Part shown: one piece after another, positions 12,730 through 26,235 of the stretch | Layout of the letters: each line of letters starts with the position of its first letter | How positions within the stretch are numbered: the stretch's first letter is position 1 | Source: Chlorops oryzae | Lineage: Eukaryota > Arthropoda > Insecta > Diptera > Chloropidae | Direction: 5' to 3' | Length of the DNA: 64,000 bases | Assembly (NCBI GenBank): GCA_020466095.1 | Contig: CM035809.1 | Location: forward strand, 25,263,455 to 25,327,454 | Position numbers and translations under genes: made by a program | The notes under the pieces: generated by a model | What the model was told of the DNA's origin: nothing | Databases searched by the model: none | What the model saw: the letters and a program-made list of their open reading frames with translations, nothing else

Positions 12730-15700
12730 CTTTTGGAGAAAAAAAAATTAGAAAATGGCCTCAATGAAGGAAGAAAAAGCAGTAAAAAATTATGAAAACT
12801 GAGAAAAATGTATTTAAGTTGGAACATGTAAGCACCGTTTCGTCTTACTTAGGGTATCATAAATACAACCCTACAGAAAATAGGGGCCTTAGAGCAGGTA
12901 AATGACTCTCCGCCAGTGCCAAAGGCGCATATATGGAGTATATTAATTAATATATATTCAATGGTGGTGGCACGGTGGGAGTTAGTTCAGATGGTCCCAA
13001 CTATGCAACGAGATACAAGACCCACCTTAGACCATGCCCTCATTGACAGAAAAATAGGAACTTTTGGAAAAATTTTGCATTTTTTGATGGCGAAAATTTA
13101 TTAAAGTTTGTCCCGCATTTTTTTGGAAAATTTTTTAAAAAATTTGCTTCGCTGGAAAAGTCATCTGGCAACGCTGAACTGGGGCCTTTTATTGAGTATA
13201 TTAATACATAGACCAAAAAAAAAAAAAATATGGGAACACAGGAATCGAATATCGATATTTCAAAGGGCCCAACTCATCTCCTAGAACTGGACTCTCGATG
13301 CTGAACACGGTCAATATTTTTTTTTTTTTGAAATTTTTATTTCTTTTAAATCTTTTTTAAAATTTTATTTTGTTCGTTTTTGCATTTGGCAATACTGGTA
13401 TAAACATATGTATAATTTATTTATTTATTTAAATTTATTTTTTTGGGAAGTCTATTTGTTATACATGTATTAGTATATTTTAATTTCGTGACTGTATTTC
13501 TGTGATGTCTCAAAAGTATTAACAGAAGAATCAAGCAAACCGAAAGCATTTGAATTGAAAAACCCCAAAAATACTTCCTCGACTCACATAAATAATTAAA
13601 AATTAAATTTAAATTCGTTTTTCGCTCATCAAACTTAAAGAAAAATTTAAAAATATTTATATCACCTTCCCAATATAATTTCCTAATATTCTACAAAAAA
13701 ATTCCATTAAAATTCCTTCATTAAAAGTTGAACTTCCTGAAATGAAATTTCGAAAAAAATTATGACCAACATTAGACCATAAGCAGACGAGCCAAGATAA
13801 CGAAAACAAAAATTAAAACCACTCCAAGCGTTGACATGCCAGACAATATAGCACCTGGCATCGGTGTAAATTAAATTAACCAAATGGCGAATCACAAAAA
13901 AAAAAAAAAATAGAAATGAAAATAAAAATTAATACACAAAACTGTGTATAAAATCATCAAAATCAAATGTCGAAACCCTAAGAATTTTCGAACGAATCTC
14001 GAAAGATATTTGCATTTTTCGCATGCTTAACTGAAAATCGCCCTTTCACCAAGTCCCCTGAGCGTAACATTTCTCGCTTGTTTTAGAGATTTTTTTTTTT
14101 TTTTGTTTTTTTTATGACGAATGATATTAAGCGTGCGTGTTGCAGGAACATGTGTCGCAACATTTTCGATTTTATTACATGTTTTTGAATGAATTGAAAT
14201 AATTATGGGAACTTTTACAAGGGTCATTGGCATGCCACGCGTGCTGTGGCTACGTGCACAGGTATGTAAATCAATAATTTGAATGCTAAAAAGGTACAAT
14301 TTCGACTACTGTTTAATGGCGAAAAAAAATTCGTCTAAGACAATTTTAACAGATCGATATTTTCACACATTCGAAGTTCAAAGCGTGTGCAAAAAATGAT
14401 CTTTTAAAGTGTTATATATCATAGGCGTGCTCGAAATAATTCATTGCTCTCTGTCAATGGGTTTTCTGGCTTTTTGCAGATGTTTTTTTTTTTTTTTTTT
14501 TGGATGGGGAATTTGCAAAATTTTGCAGACTTTTGATGATATTTTTAGCTTTCTATTTTTCGTTTCTCTTTGACTGACTGAAATCAAAAAATGCTTGCCA
14601 TTTTTTTTTTGGAAAAACTATTAAAAGGAATTGGCACTTAAATGAGACTTTTTTTTTAAGAAACGGTTTTATAAGAACAATAACAAGAAAATATATTTTA
14701 AAATATTATAAAAAAAATAAATAAAATTAATAATAAAATAATAAAAATAAAAAAATTAAAAATAAAAATAAAAAATTATTGAAAAAAATAAAAAAATTTA
14801 TAAATAAAAAATAATAAAATAGAATAAAATATTCAAAAAATTTATCATATCCAGCATCGAGTGCCTAGTTCTGTGAAATTAGAAACATAGATCGATTGAT
14901 TTGATTTGAAATACCGATAATTATCGATTAATATCGATTCCAGTGATGCCATTATTTTGGGCTAAGCCTTATATAGCCCGTACTAAAGTTATTTTCTCTA
15001 TAGAGTTGGTAGAGGAGGCCATGATGAGAAAATAATTGTATAAAAAGGGAGCCTTAAATGTAAGCCTGAGGAAAAATTTGCAGTAGTTTCAGAGAAAAAA
15101 AATTTTTCACGTCTAAATTTGCAACAAATTTTTGGCCATTTTTATCCGTAGTAAGGATCGTGTAGTTAATTTGCATGTAGTAAAAATTTCGAATTTTTAA
15201 AAAATATTTTTTTCACTTTGGCAGCCATTTTGTCATGAAAAAGGTCTTATTAACACAAACCTAAATATTGTTTTTCAAAATATCCGTTAAATTTCCTTCA
15301 AAACCGTAGTACATACATATGTCATACTCCATTAATGGCTTCACTTCAGGAAAATTAGGTTTTTTAAACGAATTTTCAAATTTAGGCATGTTCTATGCAT
15401 TGATTTATTTATGACTAATGATTTTTGGAACGATCATAACGATCATAAATATATCTCGGAGAGGACTCAAAAAATATATCAAATATTACTGGCGGGAGAC
15501 CCGAAAGTAATCACAAATATTAGTGAAAAAAGACTCAAAAATATAACAAATATGAATCGTAGAAGACTTGATAATGGTTACAAATATGACTCGAAAACCA
15601 CTCGCAAGTGACATAAAATAAGGACTCCCCAAGAAGAGTCGAGGCTGGGGTCCATTTTTTCACAACAAAAGTATGTATTATTTCTGATCAGAAAGCGATC

Positions 15701-17640
15701 GCAAATTTCATTGTTTCAATCAGAAAAGCGACTCACTTTTGATAAAAAATTAGAATTTTTTGAAATTGAAAAGAGCTGGGCTTTATATGAAAACCTCCAA
15801 TATGGATTAGATTCCAACAGATGCAAATAATACAATTTACAGTCCTTACGAAAATTTCCTTAAAGACTATAGAAAATCCCTTATTAAGGGATTATTCCTC
15901 TAAATTAGCAGCAGAGATTGATTCCTTCTTTAATCGAATTCTTTTCGAGAACTTTAAGTACCTACTTGACTCCTTCGGCCAACGATTCCTCACAATTGCA
16001 ACAAATTTCTTTCAATTAAATTAACATATTTAATTATACGTTTAAAATTAATTCTCCCAGTTTCAAAAATGACCTCATAAAGCCAAAAATTTACTAAATT
16101 TGGAATCAAAAACCCAAAATTATCAAATTTACTGCACCATCAACATCAAAGAAGACTTCCAATCGAGGTGTTTCGCTTGTTCACATGGGTTCACTGTCTC
16201 AAAAACAACAACAAAAATTAAAAGAACGAAAAATCAACTGACAGTTGTTAACTCCTCATCAAATCTCCTCCCAAAAACAAAAAAAAAAAGTACAAATCGA
16301 AAAAAAAATAATAATCAAAATGCGTAGCCTAATTACAAGTAGTACGCGAGCAATTCAGGTAACTTAATTATAGTAATCGAGCCGAAAAATTGCATGAACC
16401 AAAAAATCGCTGGAGCAGTTTTAGATGCGTGCTCAAAATGAATGAAAGAGTGGAGACAGAGAGAGAGTGAGAGGAAGACGCATCGCAACAAAAGGAAAGA
16501 AAAAAGCAGAGCTCATAAACGGACATTGAACATTTAACTTACTGACCAACATTTGTGATGACCGGCTGGCAGGCAGGCAGGCAGACGGTACAGGGAGACG
16601 ATTAAATGACATACTGACTCGGCTCGAGTCGGCTTGGCAGGTGGCGGCATGCAACTCGCTGATCGGAAAGGCCTGAAACAGCATAAAATGAAAACGAGTG
16701 CTAAACCCGTTTAACCCAATTTTTCTGATTTTGTTTTTTTTTTTTTTTTTTTTTTTTCATTGCTTTTGGAATGAAATTAAAATCGAAAATCGAAGAAAAT
16801 AAATTTTAAAAATTAAAAAAAAAATTAAAAATCGTTTAAGTGTGAGGCTTAGACGATAAGCTGTGTGAACTGATTTTGATGAGCACGTCGTTTTGACGGA
16901 CTTAATGAGAAAACCCTCGATGGGAAGATTAGCTAGATTCTTTATTGTGTAAGTTGAACCACCGTTTGGTGGATCAGCTAGCAGATATGAATGGGTTAAA
17001 ACAAGTTTTTAATGAATTAATGAAGCGCCTTTTGGTATATCTTTTTATCTAACTTGCTATATTCGCTTACAACTCATTTAAATGTGGAGATTTTATGTTT
17101 GGAACCTCTCTACGTGGAAACCCACCTTGTCTCAATCGACAATTCATAGTTTTTTCCCCACTCTTTCTTTATAGCGAATTAAATTTTCGGTCCCTTGACG
17201 AATATTGTGAGGAGGTTTTACTGTTTTTCATTTTTTTCGTAGCAATCAAAATCAATGTTGAGCATTTTTTGTGACATTGTCTCGAATGTCTGAAGTTCAC
17301 AAAACGCTTGAAAAAGCTCTATCAAATTAGGATTCCAAGCATTCAAAGTTTATTTATTTATTTTTTTTATATACCAACTGTTTTTATTGTTATTGTCGTC
17401 ACACATTAGCATAACCGAATAGCTCGCTTCTCATTGATTAACTATGTTATCATATCAGATAATCTGAAATGTCGGTTTTTTGGCATTTTTTGTTGAACAT
17501 TTTTGGAATAGCCGAAAGAGCGGACGTTTTAAAAAAAAATGTTTTTATTTTTAGGTTGATCACAATCTCGACGAATTGCGAGAGCTTTGCTGAAATTTAA
17601 CTAGAACTGGTGTGCTTTTCAAGTTTTTTTACATTCAGAT
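12730..17640. other. Non-coding, AT-rich, no gene seen
   Basis: Nearly 5 kb without a supported gene. It holds A/T homopolymers (near 13216, 13318, 13898, 14089, 14482, 16735), a (TTTA)n patch near 13420, and an AATAAA-like A/T patch at 14690-14840. Around 15410-15610 there are four loose repeats of a word like ACAAATATgACTCg spaced roughly 35-40 bases. Around 16430-16650 the GC content rises, with a GGCA run (16565-16583), but no protein is recognisable. Confidence 0.4.
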
Positions 17641-18645
17641 CTAGATAGATTTAAAGATAAAATGTTAGATAGATAGGTATATAGATTAAAAGATATATGT
17701 TGTACATATTTAGATAAATTAATAGATATAAAGATAGATAGATAGATACTTAGATAAATAAATACATAGATATATAGATAAATATATACTTAGATACATA
17801 GATAGATAGAGATAGAAACATATAAAGACAGGGATAGATACATAGATTGACAGATAGATACATACATAAATAATACAATTGCTCGATAGTTATAAAAATG
17901 CAAAAATAGATTTATGTAGATATATCGATAGAAAGATATGTAGATACACACATCGACTGAACATAGATAGAAAGATACATATATAGCTAGATAGATACAT
18001 AGATCGATAGATAGATACATAGATAGATAGATACATAGATAGATAGATACATAGATAGATAGATACATAGATAGATAGATACATAGATAGAAAGATACAT
18101 AGATAGATAGATACATAGATAGATAGATACATAGATAGATAGATACATAGATTCATAGATACATAGATAGATAGACACATAGACAGATAGATAGATAGAT
18201 TCATAAATAATGAGTGATAGATCTGGATAAAGTTCGACAGATAGATACATTCATAAACAAATCGTTTGGCACCTTAATAGACAGATAAAAATTTCGATAA
18301 ATAGAAACATAAACTAATATAAAAACAATTAAAAAGAAAGTTAGATTCCGAGATAGATTTAGATAGATAGATCGCTAGACAGATACATCGATATTTTATA
18401 AACATAAAAATAAACATATATGTGTAGATACATTTATAGATACATACATATATATAGATACAAAGATACAAAAACAGATACATACATAGATACATAAATA
18501 AATACATCGCTAGATACATAGATAGATTCATACATAGATAGATACATTGATAGATAGATACATAGAAATATAGAGGGATAGATGGGCAGATAGAAATGTA
18601 AAGATAAATAAATAGATAGAACGATCGATTGATGGATAGATACTA
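17640..18645 (+). repeat. GATA/ACATAGATA microsatellite array
   Basis: About 1 kb of tetranucleotide-based repeat. The purest core (17985-18200) has a 12-bp higher-order unit ATAGATAGATAC. The ends are degenerate. Tyr/Ile/Ser/Leu-rich frames on the minus strand are by-products. Confidence 0.97.
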
Positions 18646-18784
18646 AAATACAAATTAACTATGCCGCAGAAAGCTTTCCTTAAACAAGAAAAAGGATCAA
18701 AATTATTTTATCCCCCTTATTACGAAAGTCGAAGTCAAAACCTTTTCTGGTCATATCTTTCATTATCTTTGAACAAGCGAAAGC

Positions 18785-18871
18785 TTAACCCTTTCAGACA
18801 CGCTCCTAAACCCATAGCATTAAAATCTGATAAGCTCTTGTCCCTTATGACGCCGTGTCTCAAAGGGTTAA
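18785..18871. mobile_element. Tiny piggyBac-type MITE, 79 bp plus TTAA flanks
   Basis: TTAA at 18785-18788 and 18868-18871 flank a 79-bp unit. Its ends, CCCTTTCAGACACG and CGTGTCTCAAAGGG, are inverted repeats matching at 13 of 14 bases. A TTAA target site plus CCCTTT ends is the pattern of piggyBac-superfamily elements. Non-coding. Confidence 0.8.
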
Positions 18872-19085
18872 TGAATTCGATTGACTTTGAACACAATTAC
18901 CAACTTTTTTTCTATCTTCCATTTTATTATAGTTCAAAATTTATTTCTTATTGTTCGGAAATACTGTTAAATAAATTTAGTTCAGTCAATAAAAGTACTG
19001 TTAAGCTAATAAAAAGCTAAAAAAAAATATGCCCAAAAACGCATAAAAATAAAAATAAAAGAGACTGAAAAAAAATTGCACCAAA

Positions 19086-20804
19086 CGCCGCACAGTGTGC
19101 CGACTCCATACATTGCTTGGCCAAAAATAGAAGGAGTTGTGGTAGAGCAATGAAATTTGGCATGGAGGTTTATTTTTATAAAATTAAGAAATTTTGAAAA
19201 AATTGTAAAAATCCGACCACCCCAACCCCCACCCCCCATGTAAAGGGGGGACCCAAATTCCGCAATTTTAGTCCTACAGACTTGAAATTTGGAGCAGAGC
19301 TTAAATTCATGCTCTAAAATTGGAAAAATTTAACTTGGGTGGGCTGCCACGCCCACTTTTTGTGCTACGCCTACTCAAAGTTGGGAGATACAGGGGTAAT
19401 GAACCCCCTGCAAATCGTATAAAATTTTTATAAAAATTGATGAATTTCAATTTAATTGTAAAATTCAAACATGTTTTCAATAGAAAAATTTAAAAAGACC
19501 AGCCCAGCCTTGCCAAAGAAAAAAAAGCGAGGTGGAAAAAACAGTGAATTTCAATGTATAAATCCCATATATTTGATACTGACGCTTACGTTATTCTTGA
19601 ATTGTAGAGCTTTTTTATTTGCTAAATTTCAAAGGAATAACTCACAATTAAATTTCTTTGCGTTTTTAACGTTCATATAAGGTGTAGTAAAAAGATATAT
19701 AGCTTATTAAGCCATATAAAACTTGTAGTTATAATGCATATATCATCTAAATTAAAGAACAAAGTATTATTTGAAAGGTAATTAAGTTGAGTTTATTCTA
19801 TTATATAAACTTCAACATTTTAGCCGTTGTGTTTGAATATACGCTTTCGAACTGTGTTCAATTGTTGGTAATTAGTGCATTTCCGCCTGTATTTTGGACC
19901 TTTACGAAAACTTGTATAACTCCGAAATCGCAACGAATTTTAATATAATTTTATTTTTATTTTTAGAAGATATCATAGGCAATGAAATATCAAAAATTTG
20001 AGGAGGTCATTTTTTTAAAAAATTTTTTACAAATCTTTTGAAATTTGCATAGTTTTTGCATTTTTCCCAATATTTTTACCTATTTCACATGCATATTTTT
20101 ACATTGTTCAATAGAAACATTAACAAAAACAATATAAATTATTAAATTTTAGGGTTTTTTCTTTCATACAATATATATTTTGTATAAACTTATTTGCAAA
20201 ATTTCCTGTTATTTTTTTGTATGTGCAATTAATAATTTTATAACCTAATTTTAGTGCTCCATAACATGGAACATAAATCCGAAATCGCAACAAATTTGTT
20301 AAATTTTAACTTTTTTTTATGATAAGCGCCTATTACTTAATAACATATAAAAAAATTAGAGAGGTCATATTTCGCATAATTATTTTTTTCAATTTTTAAT
20401 TTCTGTGAAATGTTCAATTTTTCAGTATTTCACATATTTTTTTAACAGTAATAATATTTTGTATATAATAATAATTTATATACACGAATACTTTTTTATG
20501 ATTGTAAATAAGCTACACTTCAATTTGATATATGATACTTGGGTATTTATAGTTTGTATACTTACTCTTTATTCGATTTGAACCCGCGCATATGCAATAA
20601 TTGTGCAACACAACAAAAGTTCACATTTTGCATAAGACAACTTCAAAGGCGTGTTGTGATCGCAAAACTAAAGATATCGGCAAGAAAATTTGGGAATTTC
20701 TAATTCAATGTATTCTCTAAGAAGCCATAAAAAAAATTATTCAAAATCTGCACTTTTATTTTTACTATTTTTGGCCGCACTCGGCACACTGTGCGCCGCA
20801 CTCG
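19086..20804. mobile_element. Candidate 1.7-kb TIR element with CGCACAGTGTGCCGA ends
   Basis: Left end: CGCCGCACAGTGTGCCGA at 19086-19103, then GGCCAAAAATAG at 19119-19130. The right end carries both words inverted: CTATTTTTGGCC at 20765-20776 and TCGGCACACTGTGCG at 20781-20795. Two matched words in the right order make chance unlikely. The interior is AT-rich with no transposase; the frame at 19471-19680 (69 codons) is not recognisable. Probably a non-autonomous DNA element. No clear target duplication. Confidence 0.65.
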
Positions 20805-21447
20805 GAATACAAGAAAATTCAAAGTTTGCTTGTTGTCGCTTTTCTTGTCGAATTACGCATGTAAAATAATTTTAAAATGCAAATTCAGACAAAAAAGCAA
20901 ATTAAAGTTAACCCATTAACCAAAACATGGAATATGTACAAGCAAGCTTTTATTTTGCTCTGATTAATATTAATAAGACTAATAAAGAAATTTATGCGTC
21001 TTTTGGACCATGCAATGTTCGGTAAAAGCGAAGAAAAAGAAAAAACTCAAAACGTGTAGGTTTCTGTGATGAATTTTGAAAAAATTCATTGCAGACTTTT
21101 AGCGTTGAAAGCTAATTTCTCTTTTTAAATGTTCAATAACGACACAACATTTGATGCAGCTTTAAATAAACTACCCATTCTCTTCAACTGATTTACGAAG
21201 TTGAAAAATCTGATAAGAAAAAGACCCTATCACAATGGATACCTACTAGATTTATGTTGGTTATCTCATTGATCTCGGTTGCGTCGGTAGCCAAACATTG
21301 CCAACAATGATCTACAAAATTAACCATGTCCATTTCTCATTAATTTGTTCAATTTGTCAATTAAGATGATTCCTTAGCCCATCAAGGACTTAAAGATGAT
21401 AATAACAGCGATTTTTGGGAACTGCTAATGATCCTTTAATTTTTTAG

Positions 21448-22190
21448 AACCTATCACCATCAGCATCATCATCATTATCATCATCATTGTCATCATCATC
21501 ATGATCATCATCATCATCATCATCAATCATCGATCATTCATGATCATATTCATTATCATCATCATTATCATCATCATCATTTCATCATCATCATTATCAT
21601 CATCATCATTATCATCATTCATCATTTCATATCATCATCATATCATCATCATCATCATCATCATGATCATTATCATCATCATTTTTATTATCATCATCAT
21701 TATGATGATCATTACCATTATCATCATCATTTTGATGATCATTACCATTATCATCATCATCCCATCATCATCATGAACGTCCTTTGAACATTAACATCAT
21801 TATTATTAGCATTATTATCATTAAAATCATTATCATTAACATTATTATCACCATCTCCCTTTCCACCATCATTACCATCATCATCACCATTAACATCATT
21901 ATCATCATAATCATGATCATCATTATCATCATAATCATCATCACTAACATCAAAATCGTCATCACTATAATTATCATCATAATCATCATCATCACATCAT
22001 TATCATCATCAATATAATCATAATAATCATCATAACCATCGTCATCACTAACATCAAAATCGTCATAACCATAATCATAATCATCGTCATCATCACCACA
22101 TCATCAACGCAATATATATCATTAACTTTTTTTCATCATTATAATTATTATCATCATCAATTATCACCTTAATCAATGCCCATCATCGAC
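21448..22190 (+). repeat. (ATC/TCA)n trinucleotide array
   Basis: About 740 bp dominated by CAT/ATC triplets with point variants. It yields Ile-rich (plus) and Met-rich (minus) frames with no biological meaning. A second array of the same triplet is at 26236-27150. Confidence 0.98.
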
Positions 22191-22199
22191 ATCTAATCA

Positions 22200-23016
22200 G
22201 GCAAATGCCAGCTTAGCTATACACAGATCGTATCCCTGTATTAAACCATATCTCTGTAAACAAAAAGGATCACTTATTTCTCCTTCATAAAATAGGGTAC
22301 CTTATGCTAAACCCCACTTTCTTACTCCAACAACTTTCTATTTTCCTCTCCACGTATATCGAAGCTATGTATATTTATCATGAAATCGACACCGCCCACT
22401 GTTACGTCCTGTCAACGAACTTTTTGCTTTAAAATAATAAATTCCTATTCAAATTTAAGGTAATTTCAAACACTCCGAAGCACATAGAAAATTTTAACAA
22501 CTTTTTTATTTGTCTGTCGAAGCACTTAAAATGCAACTATGCAATAATGTAAGAGAGTAATTAAGTAATTGCCATGTTACGAAGCTCTTATTGGGCTCCA
22601 AAGATTTAACAAAATTGTTTTGGAGTACTTTTTAAAAAGTAGCTTAATTTATGAAAGTGCGCTTCGAATGGAGAGTGTTAAAGTGTGTTTTAGTCACAAT
22701 GCAAATAATTTTGATATGAATTAGAAAGAGAGGGAGAGATAGCAAGCTGAAATTATTGTAACAGTGTCTCAAATCTAAGACAAAATAAAAGGACTGTTCT
22801 AAATATTTTAAAAAAATTTTCTACAGTGTAAAACTCACATCAAATACCGCAGATCATCTCTATCCCATATCTTTCTCAATGAATTAAAAATGTGTTAAGA
22901 TTTGATAGAGATTTCAATACCAAGGCATCAAAAATGTACTAAAAATTTATCTATATTTATCTTCAAATAAAACAATTGCTCTTGAAATATAACCGGAAAT
23001 AAAAAGCACTGAAAAT
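22200..23016. other. Non-coding, no gene seen
   Basis: AT-rich spacer. No supported ORF, RNA or repeat beyond short A/T runs. Confidence 0.4.
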
Positions 23017-23302
23017 ACACTGAAAAAATTTTTTATATCAATTAACGTACGCAGAAAATTATTTCGGAAAGGATTTAGAAACTAAAAAATATTATATCGT
23101 GACGATCCTCTCGCAATTTGGAGGGTGTTTAGAGACCAGAGATATACCTCCGCGTAGGTCATAGATCTATGAACTCGTTGGAACAAAGCGACGACCTCAA
23201 CAGCTTCTTTCGAGGCACAATACAATATACAAGCCTCAAACATATCACATCTTCTATACATGGACATCAATTGAAAATTCAATGACAAATTGTTCTCAGT
23301 GT
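23017..23302. mobile_element. Candidate MITE with ACACTGARAA ends
   Basis: ACACTGAAAAAATTT begins at 23017, and its inverted partner AAATTGTTCTCAGTGT ends at 23302; the ends match at nearly all positions. The interior is normal-complexity sequence with no transposase. The same ends occur on a 59-bp element at 38005-38063. Confidence 0.5.
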
Positions 23303-23805
23303 ATTTTCCGTTCAAATTATCGTTACAAAGCTTGTTTTCCTTTTCAATTACAGCACAAGAAAATCTTTTAAATTTCACTCAAAGTCGTGCAATAAATATT
23401 TATTCACACTCAACTTCACACGACTCTCAATAATGAAATGAAAACAAACACAGCTCCACTGGTTAAGGGTTAAGGGATCCTACCGCGTATCTGATTACTA
23501 TGAAAACACTTCCCAAAAACTTTAAAAAAAAATATTTTAGAAAAATTCAGAAAATGAGAACTCTGCAATCGATACCCCGAGCAATTTGTTTGGCCGGCTT
23601 CTTTGAGACAAACACGAGGGACGGAAAAAGCTGAGCAGGTACATATGTATGTATGTACCTCAAAGTAATGAATTTTAAATTTACGCATTCGAAGAAATGA
23701 TTTTGTAATCGATTTGTACCGGAAACCATTCTATTTGTCTATTTTAAATATTTAGTTCACTTGCAGAAGAGCAGCGTCAATGCATTTTGTGATCTTTTTT
23801 CTATT

Positions 23806-23808
<3 letters not shown>

Positions 23809-23830
<22 letters not shown>
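23809..23830 (+). repeat. (CT)n microsatellite
   Basis: Short uninterrupted CT run following a T-rich tract. Confidence 0.95.
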
Positions 23831-23836
<6 letters not shown>

Positions 23837-24273
23837 TTTTTCAATTTTATTTTATTTTAATTGTTTTCGTCGCGCAGTCAGAGCAGCGACAATTAAAGAC
23901 ATTGTGATGGTCTATTGATGTTTGAAAGGTTGTCTGAGAAAATAAAGGAAATGCTGTGACAGTTATAGCACAGTTTCCGAAAGAGTTTTGCTTTCCTTTT
24001 TTCAATTCTTTTTCGTTTTTCTTTTTTGTTTTTCATCTAAAAAGGGGGACGATTGCGTAGAGACAAAGTGTGAGTGATAGATGCCCATAAAATAATGCAC
24101 GTGTAAAACAATGTAGAATAGTTTCTCGGAATTGTTTTTTTTCGTCTTCTTTATGTCATATTTTTATTTCAATGGTCTCAGAAATCAGAAAATTGCTTCC
24201 AAATTGAAAGATGTCTTAATCATTTCAACTATTTAAAGTGATTCAATATATCATTTTCACATCAAGAAGCGAT

Positions 24274-25875
24274 AGTTTGGCCATATTCATGTACATATGG
24301 TCAAATTTTTTCACTGCCACGCTACATTCGTACGATGTTTTCGCTCATAACTTTGAAACTGTATATTCAAGATGCAAATAATTTTAGCACATTTTATGAA
24401 GACCACCAAAGGCTCCATTTTGCATATCTATATTTCTTTATAAGTTTAATAACTTTAAAGTTATAAGCGATTTCATTGCACTGCCACGCTACACGGTTTT
24501 GGAAGTGTGTGCAGAGGCTGGTGTACATTTTCTAAAAACTCTGCGAATTTTCGCAACCGATATCGTTTTCCCTCCTATATTTAAAAGATGAAGAATCAAA
24601 TCAAAGGCAGAACCCTTTGGTGTGCGTAAAAAAATCATTTTACTAGGATTTATGACCATAAAACTGAGCACTGCCACGCTACATGAAAATCACTGCCACG
24701 CTACACGTACGAATTGAATAATAAGTGATGCCCAAAAATCATTTATAACAGGCAAATAAAAACTAAAAATATTTCAAAAGTGAGAAAAATATGAATACTT
24801 TATTTGGTGGTTGATACGCTAAGACTAATTAAATATAATCCCTTCCGGAAAAAAAGTAAAAAAAAGACTTCATTCTGAATACATAGGAACTTTCTTATCT
24901 ACTTAAGTATAAAAAAATCACAACTAAATGATAGGTATACATCTTTTAGTTATACCCTTGTTTTGATGTATAAAAGGTAACGAGCTTGTTATCAAGTACT
25001 TGAATTTGGTGGGCGCTGGATATATTTGGGATGGCTTTGGCTTGTGAGAACAGCTTGACGATTTCTAAATCAGCGTTAACAGTTTCAATTTCATTCTGTC
25101 ATTTCTTCAACTTTAATTTTGGATGGCGTCATGCAGAATTCTTGTACAAAATCAAATGCATTATTAACAACAATATCACGTGCTCTGATGTGTTTTTGAA
25201 CGATTGTTTTTACAGTTGCACCTATCCCATCTACGCAGCCTTTACCGTGCGATGTTGCAAAGTAGTTCCAAATAATTTTAATTCCTAATATATTTTCAAA
25301 GTGACGAATTACAGCAGCAATGAATTTATTTTTGAACTGAGATGACGGCCCGTCACTCCATATTTTTAAAATTTTGAGTGATCTCGGTAAATTTGTTAGC
25401 AATTGCCACAAATTTGGAACAATGGAATGTTCCGTTTTGCTGTAGTCTTTCAGTACGATTCAAACCACTGCTTTTTTTCCATTCCATCCATGATACTGGC
25501 ATATTGAGTTCGGCGTTTCCCTCTATATCGAGCAACTTTGAAACCGTGATACCAGCACATTTATCACATTTTCCATATCAACAGTCCATTGAAGATCCGT
25601 CACAAATATAAAATTTTTTTTTAAAACACTGCCACGCTACACGTGTTTAGTCGCTTTTTAATACATGAAATATGTTATATTTTTTTTTTTTTTTTCATTG
25701 ATCCCAACAACACATTTTAAATGGTCGAAACATTTGTTATAGTGCATTAATAAAACTGGTTAAATTTATCGAAAAAAAAACTTTTTGTTTTTTTTGCACT
25801 GCCACGCTACAAAAAATTTACGACCCAAATCCTTGCGGACAAAAATGCATACCCAACCCAAAATTTGGTCAAACT
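24274..25875. mobile_element. Candidate DNA transposon remnant with six CACTGCCACGCTACA motifs
   Basis: A 15-bp motif, CACTGCCACGCTACA, occurs exactly six times, all on the plus strand: 24312, 24479, 24669, 24691, 25627 and 25797. Four copies lie on one side, and two on the other, of the broken ORF at 24946-25605. Weak inverted ends enclose the set: AGTTTGGCCATATT at 24274-24287 and AATTTGGTCAAACT at 25862-25875 (12 of 14). Closer in, TGGTCAAATTTTTT (24298-24311) is mirrored by AAAAAATTTACGACCCA (25812-25828). Arrayed short motifs next to element ends are typical of transposase-binding sites, but the family is not one I can name. Confidence 0.6.
24946..25605 (-). pseudogene. Broken transposon-like ORF with SDG..SQFKNKF and FATSHGKG motifs
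   Basis: Read on the minus strand from 25605 this contains a Cys-rich start (CDGSSMDC, a stop, then YGKCDKCAG), a VSWMEWKK segment, IWSDGPSSQFKNKFI, NYFATSHGKGCVDGIG, a basic-hydrophobic stretch, and a final DLEIVKLFSQAKAIPNISSA segment ending in TAA at 24946. Reading it needs at least one in-frame stop to be ignored (near 25580) and one frame change near 25088, so it is not functional. I have seen the FATSHGKG...DG arrangement in multi-copy invertebrate proteins of transposon character. The aspartates in SDG and VDG could be catalytic DDE-type residues, but this is inference. The neighbouring motif array supports a mobile origin. Confidence 0.65.
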
Positions 25876-26235
25876 TCATAAGACTCAGGTAAAATACATC
25901 ATATTCTATGCTATCAAATTTAAAAGGCACGGAAAAAAAACGTGAAACTATATTTTTTTTACCTTTTGCTGCGATCCGTTATTTTTTGCCATCCTTTCGC
26001 GACTGAGGTACAGGTACGACTATGTATAAATGTCACCCAAAAACATTTTACACTCCTTTTAATTTCGTGTTCCCCGAAGCTATACGAAATAATCTTTCGT
26101 ATTTAAGAACATTTGAGGTAAAATTAAAAAAAAAATTTTTTTCCTCTGGTTTACTTTCTCGCGAATTTGACCATATGCCTTCAGTGTCCATAAAATAAGA
26201 AGCTTTGAAAGCAAAATTTTTGAATTTTCTCGCCA

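Noticed and set aside
17790..18531. Tyr/Ser/Leu/Ile-rich frames in the GATA array
   Set aside because: Several frames on one strand are open at once because the repeat has few stops; not genes.
19330..19375. Possible extra copy of the CACTGCCACGCTACA motif (CTGCCACGCCCAC ... TGCTACGCC)
   Set aside because: Similar by eye but split and not a full match; it lies in a different TIR element.
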